Source: Batrachochytrium dendrobatidis JAM81
Taxonomy: Eukaryota; Chytridiomycota; Chytridiomycetes; Rhizophydiales
Assembly (NCBI RefSeq): GCF_000203795.2
Contig: NW_006281105.1
Span: 124,001-188,000 of the forward strand
DNA: 64,000 bases
Reading direction: 5' to 3'
In this document: piece by piece, positions 44,215 to 54,063 of the stretch
Layout of the letters: every line of letters starts with the position of its first letter
Position numbering within the stretch: the first letter of the stretch is position 1
The notes under the pieces: model-generated
Told to the model about the DNA's origin: nothing
Databases searched by the model: none
What the model saw: only the letters and a program-made list of their open reading frames with translations
Made by a program: the position numbers and the translations under genes

Positions 44215-45590
44215 TAGATTGGTCAATGGGTTCAAACTATTAATACAAAAGTAGAGTGTTGAGACTGGTGTCAATTATAAAGTTGAACTCGATTGATTGT
44301 ATTTGTATATTTTGTATAGCAAACCAACCCTTTTAGGTTAACCAATATACAGGGTTACTTGATTGCTTGTAGTGGTTTACTATCAAATTAGACAGTATGC
44401 TGCTCCCTATCCACAATATCATATTGATCAATTTGATGATCATGTCGATTGGATAATGCTTTTGTGACCCTTTGATCAGGTATATTGAAAAGCACCCTTC
44501 AAGAATGTTGTGTGGCCGCAAACGCTCCTTTTTACAACCGTATTCATGTAAAATGGATTCCTTCGGTATTCATCATGCAGTGATTGTATTCTGCATTGCA
44601 ACATACAATGATTACTACACATTGACTGCATTACTTGTTCAATATACAACAACCATCATATGACACACAATCAGACTATAGTGTTAAATCTACACTTTGT
44701 GCACTCTTAGTAATTATACATTGTACGATCAACAAGTTTGAACTCACATTCATGTATTGTGTTTGACTGTCAATGTTGTCCATACAACTCTGTACACTCA
44801 TTTGTTGTATTCTGAATCACGAATACGATCGCAATCTAGTTCAACAACAATCATGACACATGTCAGTAATGCAACTGTTTATCACACACCAACACTGTTA
44901 TTTGGTGGTCCATTTATATCAATATGGCTGCAAGTTGTTGTTATATCACGTATTCTGGGCATGGTTTTGATATTACGCATCCAGTTCCATCACATTGTTG
45001 CCGACCCATCATTGTAATGCTGTATGTCCCCATAATCATAATCATGAACATCAATATGTGGTTTCACGTATAATATTACAACCATGCATGTCGTTGGTTG
45101 AATCATCACTACTAGTGTATACTACAATACACTACACTACATGTATGTTGGCATATGTTGTACCAATTTGATTGCATTGCTACAATGTGGCATGCTCCAA
45201 CCTGTTTGAATGACTGTTGTGCAACGTATTGGTATTGACCACATGTGATACTGGTCACCAACAAAGTGATCAGCGGTATTCGATCGTATCATTCAATCAC
45301 TGACTGCCAATACTTCAATTATGAATACTATCCACCATTTCATGACACCATCTGATACATTCAGTGCACAGTAGCTGATTGGTGCAATATGATCAATTCA
45401 AGCATACTATTACATTGGAAATGGTGGTGATAATGCAAGGTGTTTATTGGACAAACATGACTGAATGCTTACATGACAAATGCAAATTGACAGTATAAAT
45501 CATATATACACACTGCAGTACAACATATTCTAAACGAGGTTGTTGACAGCGTGATTCCAGTTTTACAATGAAATTGAATTACCAAGCTGT
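44215..45590. other. Intergenic DNA with dispersed repeats
   Basis: 44645-44813 is the inverted partner of 28621-28785; 45365-45440 resembles 21645-21740. Just upstream of the secreted gene lies AACCCTTTTAGGTTAACC (about 44328-44345). No gene supported. Confidence 0.5.
44645..44813. repeat. Dispersed inverted repeat, copy 2
   Basis: Reverse-complement partner of 28621-28785, same ordered words with scattered substitutions and a short insertion. Confidence 0.75.
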
Positions 45591-46616
45591 CTAGTGTCCA
45601 AACATTGATTTACTATACACTTTTAGTTTTGGCGCTTCAGGTTTGTTAATTTTGAGGTTGAATTTGAATTTTCGAGCGAGTCGACTTTCATCCTCATTGT
45701 TTGTTGATTGGGTAGATTGAATTTCATCCTCATCGCTTGTTGATTGTATAGATTGAATTTCATCGTCATCATCGTCTGTATCAGATTCACGTGGATATTC
45801 AAAAGTTTCAGTCTCAGGGTTAAAGTGTATTTTAGCTTCCCTTGAACCAACATCGTGACTTGACTTTTGCTGATGTTTTTTAGAATGATCGTGTTTTGAG
45901 TCGTGGGGTTTAGAAGTGGATCCGGGTTTCAAGATGGATTTTAATTCTGGAGTAGGTTCAGATACAACTCTGATTGATTCTTCTTCGAGAGGTTCAAGAG
46001 CCAACTTGCGACACACCCATAATCTTCCTAGCTTCAGCATCTTCAAATTCTTTTTATCAGACGGGCCCATTATAAATCCCATTTGTCTAGCCCTTAGTAC
46101 TCTTTCTTTTGTCTCGGTGCTCATCTTGTGTGGATATCCGTCTCCAACACTTTCTGGAATTTCCATACCCATATTCCTCATTCTTTGTTCGACTTCATTG
46201 AGTTTTTGCTGAGGTGTGAGAATAAATCGTTTGTCCTCTGGGATATATTTTTTAGGAAGAGGACAGGCGCCGTCGTAAGGTGTGTTATCAAGCATATCAT
46301 CATCAAAGTCGAATAACTCAACTAATGACGATGATTCATCGGGCTCGTTGGAGTCGTCAACAGAACTGTCCGAATCATCAGAATCTACGGTCGATTGAGC
46401 TACATCATGATTGGTTTCAGTAGATTGTTGTTCTGTTCCAGTTGAAGCGCAGGCATCAGTGTATTTGGATTTACGCTGCTGGGCTCGAGTTAGACAATTT
46501 TCTACCTTTTTCCCACTGGATATAGCCGTCGATTCGCTGGTAGATGAACGATCAATGACTACTGCGCTGACTGTCACCGACAATAGCGACAACACAATAA
46601 CTGATATGAATTTCAT
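45591..46616 (-). CDS. Secreted acidic protein with paired PP1-docking-like motifs
   Basis: 341 residues. Signal peptide KFISVIVLSLLSVTVSA at the start (cleavage about residue 18). Ser/Asp-rich acidic region about 70-110, then a predicted helical part (QQKLNEVEQRMRNMG) and RLWVCRKLALEPLEEES. ELKSILKPG (SILK at 227-230) is followed about 31 residues later by EAKIHFNPETETFEY (KIHF at 262-265). In known protein phosphatase 1 regulators a [GS]IL[RK] motif stands N-terminal to an RVxF-type motif in just this arrangement. The tail is acidic with an imperfect repeat (EIQSIQSTSDED, EIQSTQSTNNED). No enzyme domain recognised. PP1 binding is inferred from motifs only. Confidence 0.7.
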   Translation of the reverse strand: MKFISVIVLSLLSVTVSAVVIDRSSTSESTAISSGKKVENCLTRAQQRKSKYTDACASTGTEQQSTETNHDVAQSTVDSDDSDSSVDDSNEPDESSSLVELFDFDDDMLDNTPYDGACPLPKKYIPEDKRFILTPQQKLNEVEQRMRNMGMEIPESVGDGYPHKMSTETKERVLRARQMGFIMGPSDKKNLKMLKLGRLWVCRKLALEPLEEESIRVVSEPTPELKSILKPGSTSKPHDSKHDHSKKHQQKSSHDVGSREAKIHFNPETETFEYPRESDTDDDDDEIQSIQSTSDEDEIQSTQSTNNEDESRLARKFKFNLKINKPEAPKLKVYSKSMFGH

Positions 46617-47070
46617 CTTGTCGACCAGAATGGATGTGATAAAGCTTGTTGATTAGTAGGGCAATTCTTGGTAATGAATGGGTGAGTTGTGGATATGCAC
46701 TATGCTTTTATGGTGGTTAAATATATATTCAAGACATAAGGGTTATAAGCTTATGCAGGGACGACTCGACACTGTTCAGGTATATGTAGCACAAATACTT
46801 GTGTGTAGACTTCTTTATGCACAACCCTTTAACCATTGAATGAAGCAGGACTCAGTCAAGGACTGCTAACCCTGACCCATTTACTAAAGAATATATTGAA
46901 ATGGTTTGCATAGTCAGTCAGTTTCAGGTTACGGTCAGTATAGGGTAATGGTTTATCCACACAACAGCTGGTCAAATATTAGTGGTAAAATCCTTTAAAC
47001 AGCTCTGCCCCAACACTTGATCTAGTGATATGATACTGTGTTGCAGTCCTGTTCAATGCAGTATGGATTG
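46617..47070. other. Upstream region of the acidic secreted gene
   Basis: No gene seen. Contains AGGGTTATAAGCTTATGC (about 46739) and ACAACCCTTTAACCATTG (about 46822), similar in flavour to the AGGGTTAAC words near the other two secreted-type genes. Confidence 0.35.
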
Positions 47071-47332
47071 TGTTAGACATTGATAATGATACCTAGATGG
47101 TCTGGATGCGGCCTATAGTGACTCTCAACGGCGAAGCTTATGGTATGGTCCTTGTACCTCCACTATCTTCCTTCACTACTTCCTCTGTCTATAAAAGACA
47201 CAAGGTTCTTCTTTTCTGAATAAACAACTCAAATTCACTCATTGGTTCATTTTTTCACGCTTATCTGTTACCTCTGAGATTTCTCTAAACAATATACAAC
47301 TAAAATATGTCGTTATATGTCCATGAGCAACA
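47071..47332 (+). mobile_element. LTR-like sequence (possible solo LTR)
   Basis: Begins TGTTAGACATTGATAATG and ends near CATGAGCAACA, giving TGTT...AACA ends. Inside are TATAAAAGACA (about 47210) and GAATAAACAAC (about 47218), promoter- and polyA-like signals as expected in an LTR, then TTGGTTCATT and ATGTCGTTATATGTCCATGA, shared with the fragments at 32.4, 38.4 and 50.3 kb. No clear target-site duplication. Confidence 0.45.
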
Positions 47333-48240
47333 TGATAGAGTATAAATCAAACCATTGACAAGTCCGTGTTTATCGAGTACGAGTCTTTATATTTCCAATC
47401 AACTCTTCCAAATGTGATATTGTGTCTTGCAATGCCAAAATGGATTCAAATCTGCTTGATTACACTATGCATTTGGACATCATTGCTGATCTGTTGAATT
47501 TCACGCTTTCTTTGATCATCTTTTTGATACTCTAGCATATTCCATTCATAATTGTGTCTAGCCTCCAACTCTTGATCCTGGCTCATCCCCGGTTGGTTTT
47601 GTCAATACCATTGATTGGGAATAAAGCCACAATCAACCCGCTGTTTATCACGTATGGCTATTTGATTCAATCCAGCTGCAAACAATTCTTTGTAAGAGTA
47701 TACTTTCTGGTACTCCTTGTATCATACCAACATCTCTTGAAACAGCTGCTTTCGTGCTTGTAAGAATCCCTGCAGTGTTTTATCAGCTGGGAGTTTGGTT
47801 CAAGTTTGAAACCCAAGACTATCGATCGGACAAATCCAATGTCAGCAAAACTGCTGTACAGTTTGACAGTCAATTGATTGACCATAATTGTAAGCAACAA
47901 AACAACTTTTATTTGCAAAAGAAAAAGGAAAACGCAGTTTGTTCTTGAATCAAAATATTAGTTTCAAAACTGTATGGTGGAAAACAGTCTTGGGATATGC
48001 AATTATTTACAAGAAACTATAGGTTTCAAAACCAAAGCGATTAAATTACACGATTGGGAAGTTCCTGACAATGAAAGTGGTCATTTCCACAAAGTGAGGT
48101 TTGTTGTCCAATGGAACCCATACGATATTATTCACCTTTAAGAAATCAAACGCCGTGTATTGTGTAGAACGAGGTCGAGAAACAGAGTTAGGATTAGCGT
48201 TATGCGGCCAATAAAAATCATTAATTCTAGTCTACATACC
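47333..48240. other. Unresolved relic sequence
   Basis: Short plus-strand frames (KATINPLFITYGYLIQSSC about 47600; IKLHDWEVPDNESGHFHKV about 48030) look like pieces of decayed genes, but I do not recognise a family. Confidence 0.3.
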
Positions 48241-49941
48241 TTATTGATGAGATGGTTCAAACGTCAAAACAAATCGAGTCAACTTCTCAACACTCGCAAT
48301 AGTATCGTTTTGTGACAACACTTGACCATCTGTTCCGTGGTGGCTTTGGCGTGTAAAACAGGCAAAACGATCAGGAGGTACAACAAAATACAGTTCTGGT
48401 TTTGACGGATTACCAAGTATTTCCAAAACATTACGAAGCCCAGCCTGTCTGCAAGGATGATTTTTGGCACATGTCATTTGGAAAAGTAGATTTGGCTTGA
48501 TGAACGAATCAACAGATTCAAAAATATTGCTAATGGGACGGAAATAGCAATTCGTTGCGTCTTGAACTTGAGAGTTGTTGGAGAATAACAAAGTAGTAAG
48601 ATCCATCGGCAGTTGAAGTGTAGACTCCAGCTTGGTACGTAAATCACGAATCTTGAATGAACCACCTTTAGCGATGATTGTATGAGCGTACTTTTCAAAT
48701 AATACCCTATTAAGTTGGCCAGTTTCACCAATTTCTCGAGTAACAGAAACGAATCTGATAAGATGATCTCGGTCTCTGGCATAGACACGGTTGTAAATTT
48801 TATCAGCCACATAGTCAGAAGCGAACTGATAAGGACCACTGTGGAAGTCATCCTTGACTGATATATGAATCAAACAACTTGAAGCGTCTAGGTTTTCACC
48901 ATATTTACCAAAAGACTTGACAGCTGAATCGATATTGGAAATATTTAAGGCTTTGTCGAGAAAATCCTGTTGTTCCATATCAAATGCATATTTAAGAACA
49001 TAACGAGCAATTCCTCCCCACTTCAAATACAGACTTTCAACCAATTCTTGTGGAACTGTAGGAAACAGCATTGAGCGACAAGAATGCAATTCTTCTTTTG
49101 ACCACACTGGCATATACCGAATGTCGCAGGAATTCTTGCAAAACTGGTACCAAATTTTCCGACGAGGTGAAGAAAGAAGAATGGTCTTGGCATTAACAAC
49201 AGTTGGAGCCATGCCATCAACAATGTAGAATGTTGACAAGGACATCAACTGATTATGGAAAGATCTACGATCTCCTTTGAATACCCCATTAGGAGTAAAC
49301 AAGTATAGACATTCTTTTTGAAAAGAACTTTCATATATCACTGTAGCACCAGAGCAAGCAAGATGCAACAGCAGAAAGTAACCAAAATATGTCTTGCCAA
49401 TTCCAGGATTTCCAAGGATGATCAAACGACATATATCAGCAGATTGCACAATAGATAGTGATTTTTCAAGAAGTTTAGGATAACAAGGACGGATGTAAAT
49501 GGATGATCCAATTGAATCTTTTCCAAGGATGAATACGTCTGCTGGAAGTTGGACAACAGTGTTTCCTTCAAGAGGGTTAGGGTAGTTTGTGAAAGCAGTC
49601 CAAAAATCCAGTAGTGCGGATGAGGCTGCTGCAGATGCTGAACCTAGGTCAGTTTGAGTAGGCTGTCTTGAAGGTGATGGTAAACAACCAATAACAACAC
49701 AGGAGCCACCTTTAGCCAGTTTCTTGTAGTATTGTGGAGTTTTTTCAATTGCTATGTCATCTAAGTCTGCGATAAGCTGGCCTTGTTGGTCGTAGAGCTG
49801 AATAAGAACAGCTGGAGTAGGAATAATTTCTCCATACTTTGCCTTGATAACATCCTGAACTCCACCAAGTCTACTGATTCCAGTAATGTCAATTTCAGTA
49901 GAAATAGTGCCATATTCAACATTGAGGAATCGTTTTGGCAT
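48241..49941 (-). CDS. Crinkler-type effector: distinct header, P-loop NTPase, nuclease-like C-terminus (CRN-5)
   Basis: Intron-less, 566 residues from ATG 49941. The header is ubiquitin-like in style and differs from the others (RFLNVEYGTISTEIDITG, VQDVIKAKYG). Walker A GNPGIGKT is at about 173-180, in IILGNPGIGKTYFGYFLLL. A Ser-Pro-Arg element (LLSSPRRKIWYQF) and MPVWSKEEL follow, parallel to STSPKRELT and MPLWTKPEL of CRN-1, so the two share an NTPase subfamily. The C-terminus has ESVDSFIKPNLLFQMTCAKNH, then YFVVPPDRFACFTRQSH, the D...QMT...H form seen in CRN-1. An in-frame ATG at 50055 would add 38 residues, partly hydrophobic. Confidence 0.85.
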   Translation of the reverse strand: MPKRFLNVEYGTISTEIDITGISRLGGVQDVIKAKYGEIIPTPAVLIQLYDQQGQLIADLDDIAIEKTPQYYKKLAKGGSCVVIGCLPSPSRQPTQTDLGSASAAASSALLDFWTAFTNYPNPLEGNTVVQLPADVFILGKDSIGSSIYIRPCYPKLLEKSLSIVQSADICRLIILGNPGIGKTYFGYFLLLHLACSGATVIYESSFQKECLYLFTPNGVFKGDRRSFHNQLMSLSTFYIVDGMAPTVVNAKTILLSSPRRKIWYQFCKNSCDIRYMPVWSKEELHSCRSMLFPTVPQELVESLYLKWGGIARYVLKYAFDMEQQDFLDKALNISNIDSAVKSFGKYGENLDASSCLIHISVKDDFHSGPYQFASDYVADKIYNRVYARDRDHLIRFVSVTREIGETGQLNRVLFEKYAHTIIAKGGSFKIRDLRTKLESTLQLPMDLTTLLFSNNSQVQDATNCYFRPISNIFESVDSFIKPNLLFQMTCAKNHPCRQAGLRNVLEILGNPSKPELYFVVPPDRFACFTRQSHHGTDGQVLSQNDTIASVEKLTRFVLTFEPSHQ

Positions 49942-50094
49942 TTTATGAAAAGAAAAAGAGTAAAAAAGCAATTTATTTGTCAAATTGTAAAACAAAAATC
50001 GACTTTTTAATCGAGTCAAAATAACAAAATTTTGGGATATTTCAAGACAATTCACACGATTTAAATATTTGGAAATTAGTCAAATTTACACCAG

Positions 50095-50190
50095 AATTAA
50101 TGTCTCATTAATGTGAGACATTACTAGTGTGAGAGTGTTGACTTGCATTGTGTGAGACATTAGTAGTGTGTGAATGTGAGACATTTCTGA
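50095..50190. promoter_or_regulatory. Cluster of TGTGAGACATT sites upstream of CRN-5
   Basis: TGTGAGACATT occurs at 50112-50122, 50151-50161 and 50175-50185, and AATGTCTCA in inverted orientation at 50099-50107 forms a palindrome with the first copy around TTAA. About 155-245 bp upstream of the CRN-5 ATG. Confidence 0.5.
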
Positions 50191-51561
50191 ATAGTTTAAC
50201 AATCAAAAACCATCAACAATGACGTTTGAACTGGAATTCACATGACTTTCTTGGTTTCTTCCATTTTATAAACACACTCACTTTCTTGTTAATAAATGAC
50301 GTAATCGAATATTGATTCATTCCTTCACATCCTTGATCAACTGCAACACACTTGCCAATAATGACAGCCATCGATATGCCATCATATGTCCACGATCCTC
50401 AAATGTGACATTATCAAATAACAACAAATACTAAACAATTGGGTTACCACATGATGGCTCATTCGGAATGCAAGTTGAATCCATTAGTGGTCATTGATAC
50501 CATCAAGTGTATTGGCAAATACACAATGGTTTGTAATGGTAAATTGATTTCAAACACATCACCGCTTATTTATCACTGGATACATATTTGAAAGTATCCA
50601 ATATCACTTGATACTGAATGTCCAAGTGTCTTCTCAGAGTTGCTCACAATATTGACGATATTACAACAACATGCTGATTCAAATTTGGAAAAAGTAATAT
50701 TGGCTTGTTTAATCTTGAATTACTGAAATCAAATGGTTTACAATGATCCGATCATGTCAAATATAACCGATTGCAATTATTTTGGAATCATGTCAGATTA
50801 TGACAATCTGTTCGAGTTGTTTGAGCCAATACAGTGTGATGGAGTGATGGAAATACTCGAAATACACACAATACAACTCTTGCAGCAGTGTATGAAACTA
50901 TCAAGCATGACATGGTATGACATGAAGGGTGTAGATTAGACTTGATAACAATGTGTACAATTTGGACTTTTAAATTCGGAAATAGCAGCTCTGTTCCAAC
51001 ATCACATTGATTGTAAATGTCGATGTTGTTTAACCTTGTACAAATGACCATTTCACATGCAACTTTAGCCTGATATCGAGTATTTTCAAATGAATGCAAC
51101 CTTGCAACACTCGCTTGACTTGTTTGGCTCGGATTCTGGTTGATATTTACGATATCGATGCAAAGTTGCATTCCAGAATGAACCTGTATAATCTGATGTG
51201 GGCAATCGTTTGGTTTCATTGTTATCGGTCATTGACACCAGTGATTGCATTGATTGCAAATAGTAGTCCAAGTAATCATGCATAAACAAACACCAGATAG
51301 TCACTGATAAACTGATGGTATCCAATGTATACATGACACATTGTATAGTTCCATTTAATTGCCAGCAATGTGTGATTGGATTACTCGAGTCATCAAGCAG
51401 TTTTCAATCAGTTTTCAAACAGTTTTCAAGAACAATCAAGTCATGTCCAATAAACTGTCTGATGTGCAGGTGTTTTGGCATTGGTCCGTTGGTCCATTAG
51501 TACGATTGTTGGTTGGCAATTCAGACTTGTAAATGACAATTGATTCTTGATTGTTGCATAT
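50191..51561. other. Decayed intergenic DNA with LTR-like end fragment
   Basis: About 50310-50395 carries TTCATTCCTTCAC and CATATGTCCACGAT, matching the 3' end of the LTR-like family. ATGACGTAAT at 50296-50305 is the same CRE-like word found in the CRN-3 and CRN-4 promoters. No gene supported. Confidence 0.45.
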
Positions 51562-51858
51562 GTGTCCATATGTGACTCATTGTATACGGAACAGGACTGA
51601 CAAGTGTGTCTGAATTGATGACAGATGATACAGCCTATCCAACAAAAAGTAATACATTGATCGTGTCTGCATGGAAATAAGCTTCATAACTTCCACTTCT
51701 GAATGTATGCGAATCAACTTTCAAACAACGGATACGTCCAATGACTCTTGCAAATGCATTGATAGAGTGTTGAATAATTCGAGTTTTTACAAATCAGCAT
51801 CACTGGAAATAGTTACTGTTATTCAGACAGTCAGTTGTCCAGACATTACAGTTGTAAT
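51562..51858. repeat. Segmental duplication 2, copy B
   Basis: Partner of 8882-9180, same orientation. Here it precedes duplication 1 copy B, separated by about 215 bp of unrelated sequence; at the other locus it follows copy A. Confidence 0.85.
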
Positions 51859-52119
51859 ATTACACATTTTCCATTGTTGCTGATTATATTTCACTCAAGC
51901 TGACAATCATAAAAGTCACTATAGTTGCTGTAAAACTGCAAGAATAATGTGTGGTAATTGCCAGCCAGTGAACGACGCATCTCTAGATAATTCCATCCTG
52001 TAATCAAGTTCAAACTTGTTTCACTTGTAATTTATACTCCAAACCAATTGCAAGGCCTTTTGGATATTATTAATGAGACTACCGACATGAATGGACATGA
52101 ATGGATATGGTTAAACAAC

Positions 52120-52429
52120 AAATGGCTACCTGCAAATCCCATAAATGTGCGATACTACTCATTCCTGTTGTATATAAATGACTATTAGAACCAGTATAAT
52201 ATTGAATGCATAAACAGCTTTATCCGATGCTCAAGTGCTATTCCAAGCACAGCAGCCCAATACGATGATCATTCAGAATGTCATTTATTAAAGCTGGCTG
52301 ACCATTGACAAATAAAACATGATGTAGTCCGCTGCCATATGTTTCATAATAAATATCTACAGGAGCTGTGCCAAAAGTATGAACAGTGAGTTTAGGCATG
52401 CGAGTTGAGCAAGACTTGACAAGAAGCAA
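52120..52429 (-). pseudogene. Truncated 5' fragment of alpha/beta hydrolase gene
   Basis: First exon (VDIYYETYGSGLHHVLF) and second exon (SSIAHLWDLQ region) of the hydrolase, nearly identical to 8.1-8.4 kb. The oxyanion, nucleophile, acid and histidine exons are absent, so no enzyme can be made. Confidence 0.85.
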
Positions 52430-52699
52430 TAATTGAATGACAACGTGGTCAGTCTTGAGGTTTACCAGCTATTTATAAAATGATAATCAAACATGATTGT
52501 CAAGTTCAGTTAGAACCATCGTAGTTGTCAGTATTTTCAATCCAAATCAGTTATTATCAATCACCTTGAATAACAAGCGTGGAGTGGTTGGCATTCATAA
52601 TCCAGCTTGGCATGGATACGCAGTTGCTGCTTGACCAACACGTGGAGTACTTATTTAACTGTTGATTGCAATTATTCTTTCCATCATATATCAATTGTT
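52430..52699. promoter_or_regulatory. Divergent promoter, copy B (drives fasciclin gene)
   Basis: Second copy of 8441-8710 with very few differences. Promoter role is inferred from position upstream of the intact fasciclin gene. Confidence 0.5.
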
Positions 52700-53988
52700 A
52701 TGCATTCAATGAAGGCTGCTCTATGTTTAGCTATTATGGCGCCTATGGCATATGCTGCCAATCTTGCTGATGTGATCAAGAGCAATCCACAATTACAAAA
52801 AGTGGCTGCTCTGATTTCTAGCAATCCTACCTGGGCTACTGTTCCTAATGGTACTTTGTTTGTGCCATCAGATGCTGCTCTATCTGCTGCCACTCTTCCT
52901 GCTGGCTGGACTGGTATTTCATTCACTACAAGAACGATTGATCATCGTGTGCGTCCCAACTATCAAGTTGTTGACGATGCCAGTGGCAAATTTCAGTTCA
53001 TTTTTGGTATGTAATGATTTCATGATTGCATTTAGAAGCCTATTCTGACAAGTATCCATGCTGAATTACGTTAGACAACTATACCCCTGGTGATGCCAAT
53101 CCTGAAATTCATATTCGGTTTGGTGTTGGCGAGACTCTTGCCCCTGGACAACTGCAAGCAGACAATGGCTGGGTATATGTGATGAATGCACCCATTCCTC
53201 AACCCTTACCCCCAACAAAGACCATGCCCTTCCAAAACTGTAATTTGTTTGCAAAGGCACTGCAAGATGCTGGTCTTGCTGCCTACGTTGATAGTCTGCC
53301 GACCTATACCATGTAAGTAATATACATTCACTGTTATTTTAGTAGGCTGTGGCAATCACCTTTTCCAAGGGTGCTCGACTAATTTTCAAACGAATCAAAT
53401 TCCGTTTGAAATCAAATGTATCAAGTTGCAATGTTGCAAAACATCCAATTAATTTTGAAGCGCTAATCTGAACCCATATTGATTAGTCTGGCACCCAACG
53501 ATGCTGCATGGACTGCTGCATCTGCCAAGATCTCTGCCTTGACTCTGGACCAACTCAAAGCCACCCTCATGTATCATATTTTACCCACTAGTATGGTATC
53601 CACTCTACTCAATGCAGGTCAGATCTCCACTGCATTGAGCGGAAACACTGTTTCTCTTGTAGTTGGTGGCGAATCTGCCACGTTCAATCAGGCCAAACTT
53701 ATTCTTGCTGATGTGTTTTCAGCCAATGGAGTAATGCACATCGTGGATGCGGTTTTGACTCCACCTAACATGCCTACAGGACCTGTGCCAATTCCAGGTG
53801 TTCCTACTCCAATTGCATCTAGTGCTAGCTCTGCCGCGACTGCATCTGCTAATGCACCTGCATCCACAAACGCAAATGGTAAAGCGCCTACTGCTGCCAC
53901 GGGATCATCAACCAATGGAGCAATGAAGGTAGTTGGTGGACTCATTGGATCTGTCGTTGCTGGACTAGCTGCACTTGTAGTCATCTGA
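52700..53988 (+). CDS. Secreted fasciclin (FAS1) domain protein, probably GPI-anchored
   Basis: Three exons by GT-AG and frame: 52700-53006, 53075-53312, 53487-53988. Signal peptide SMKAALCLAIMAPMAYA. The first FAS1-like unit (NPQLQKVAALISSNP, GTLFVPSDAAL, VYVMNAPIPQP) is followed by a second (CNLFAKALQDAGLAAYVDSL, ILAPNDAAWTAASAKI, LKATLMYHILPTS, GVMHIVDAVLTP), which shows the classic YHIL and HxxDxVL FAS1 motifs. Then comes a Pro/Ala/Ser-rich stalk and a hydrophobic C-terminus (GGLIGSVVAGLAALVVI) typical of a GPI signal. FAS1 proteins act in cell-surface adhesion. ATG 52700 is preferred over the upstream in-frame ATG because it begins the signal peptide. Confidence 0.85.
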
Positions 53989-54063
53989 TAAGGTTGATGA
54001 ATAATAAAGTGATGTAATCCTTTAAAAGTTTAAACATTGAACACTTTGTCGGACCAACACTAG

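Larger units (their letters stand above)
52073..52852. repeat. Segmental duplication 1, copy B
   Basis: Partner of 8073-8863. The right end runs on into the complete fasciclin gene, while the left end cuts the hydrolase after its second exon. Confidence 0.9.

Noticed and set aside
9361..49941. CRN genes as kinetoplastid RHS proteins or plain AAA ATPases
   Set aside because: NTPase resemblance is real, but the shared fungal CRN header and C-terminal domains make Crinkler-type the better call.
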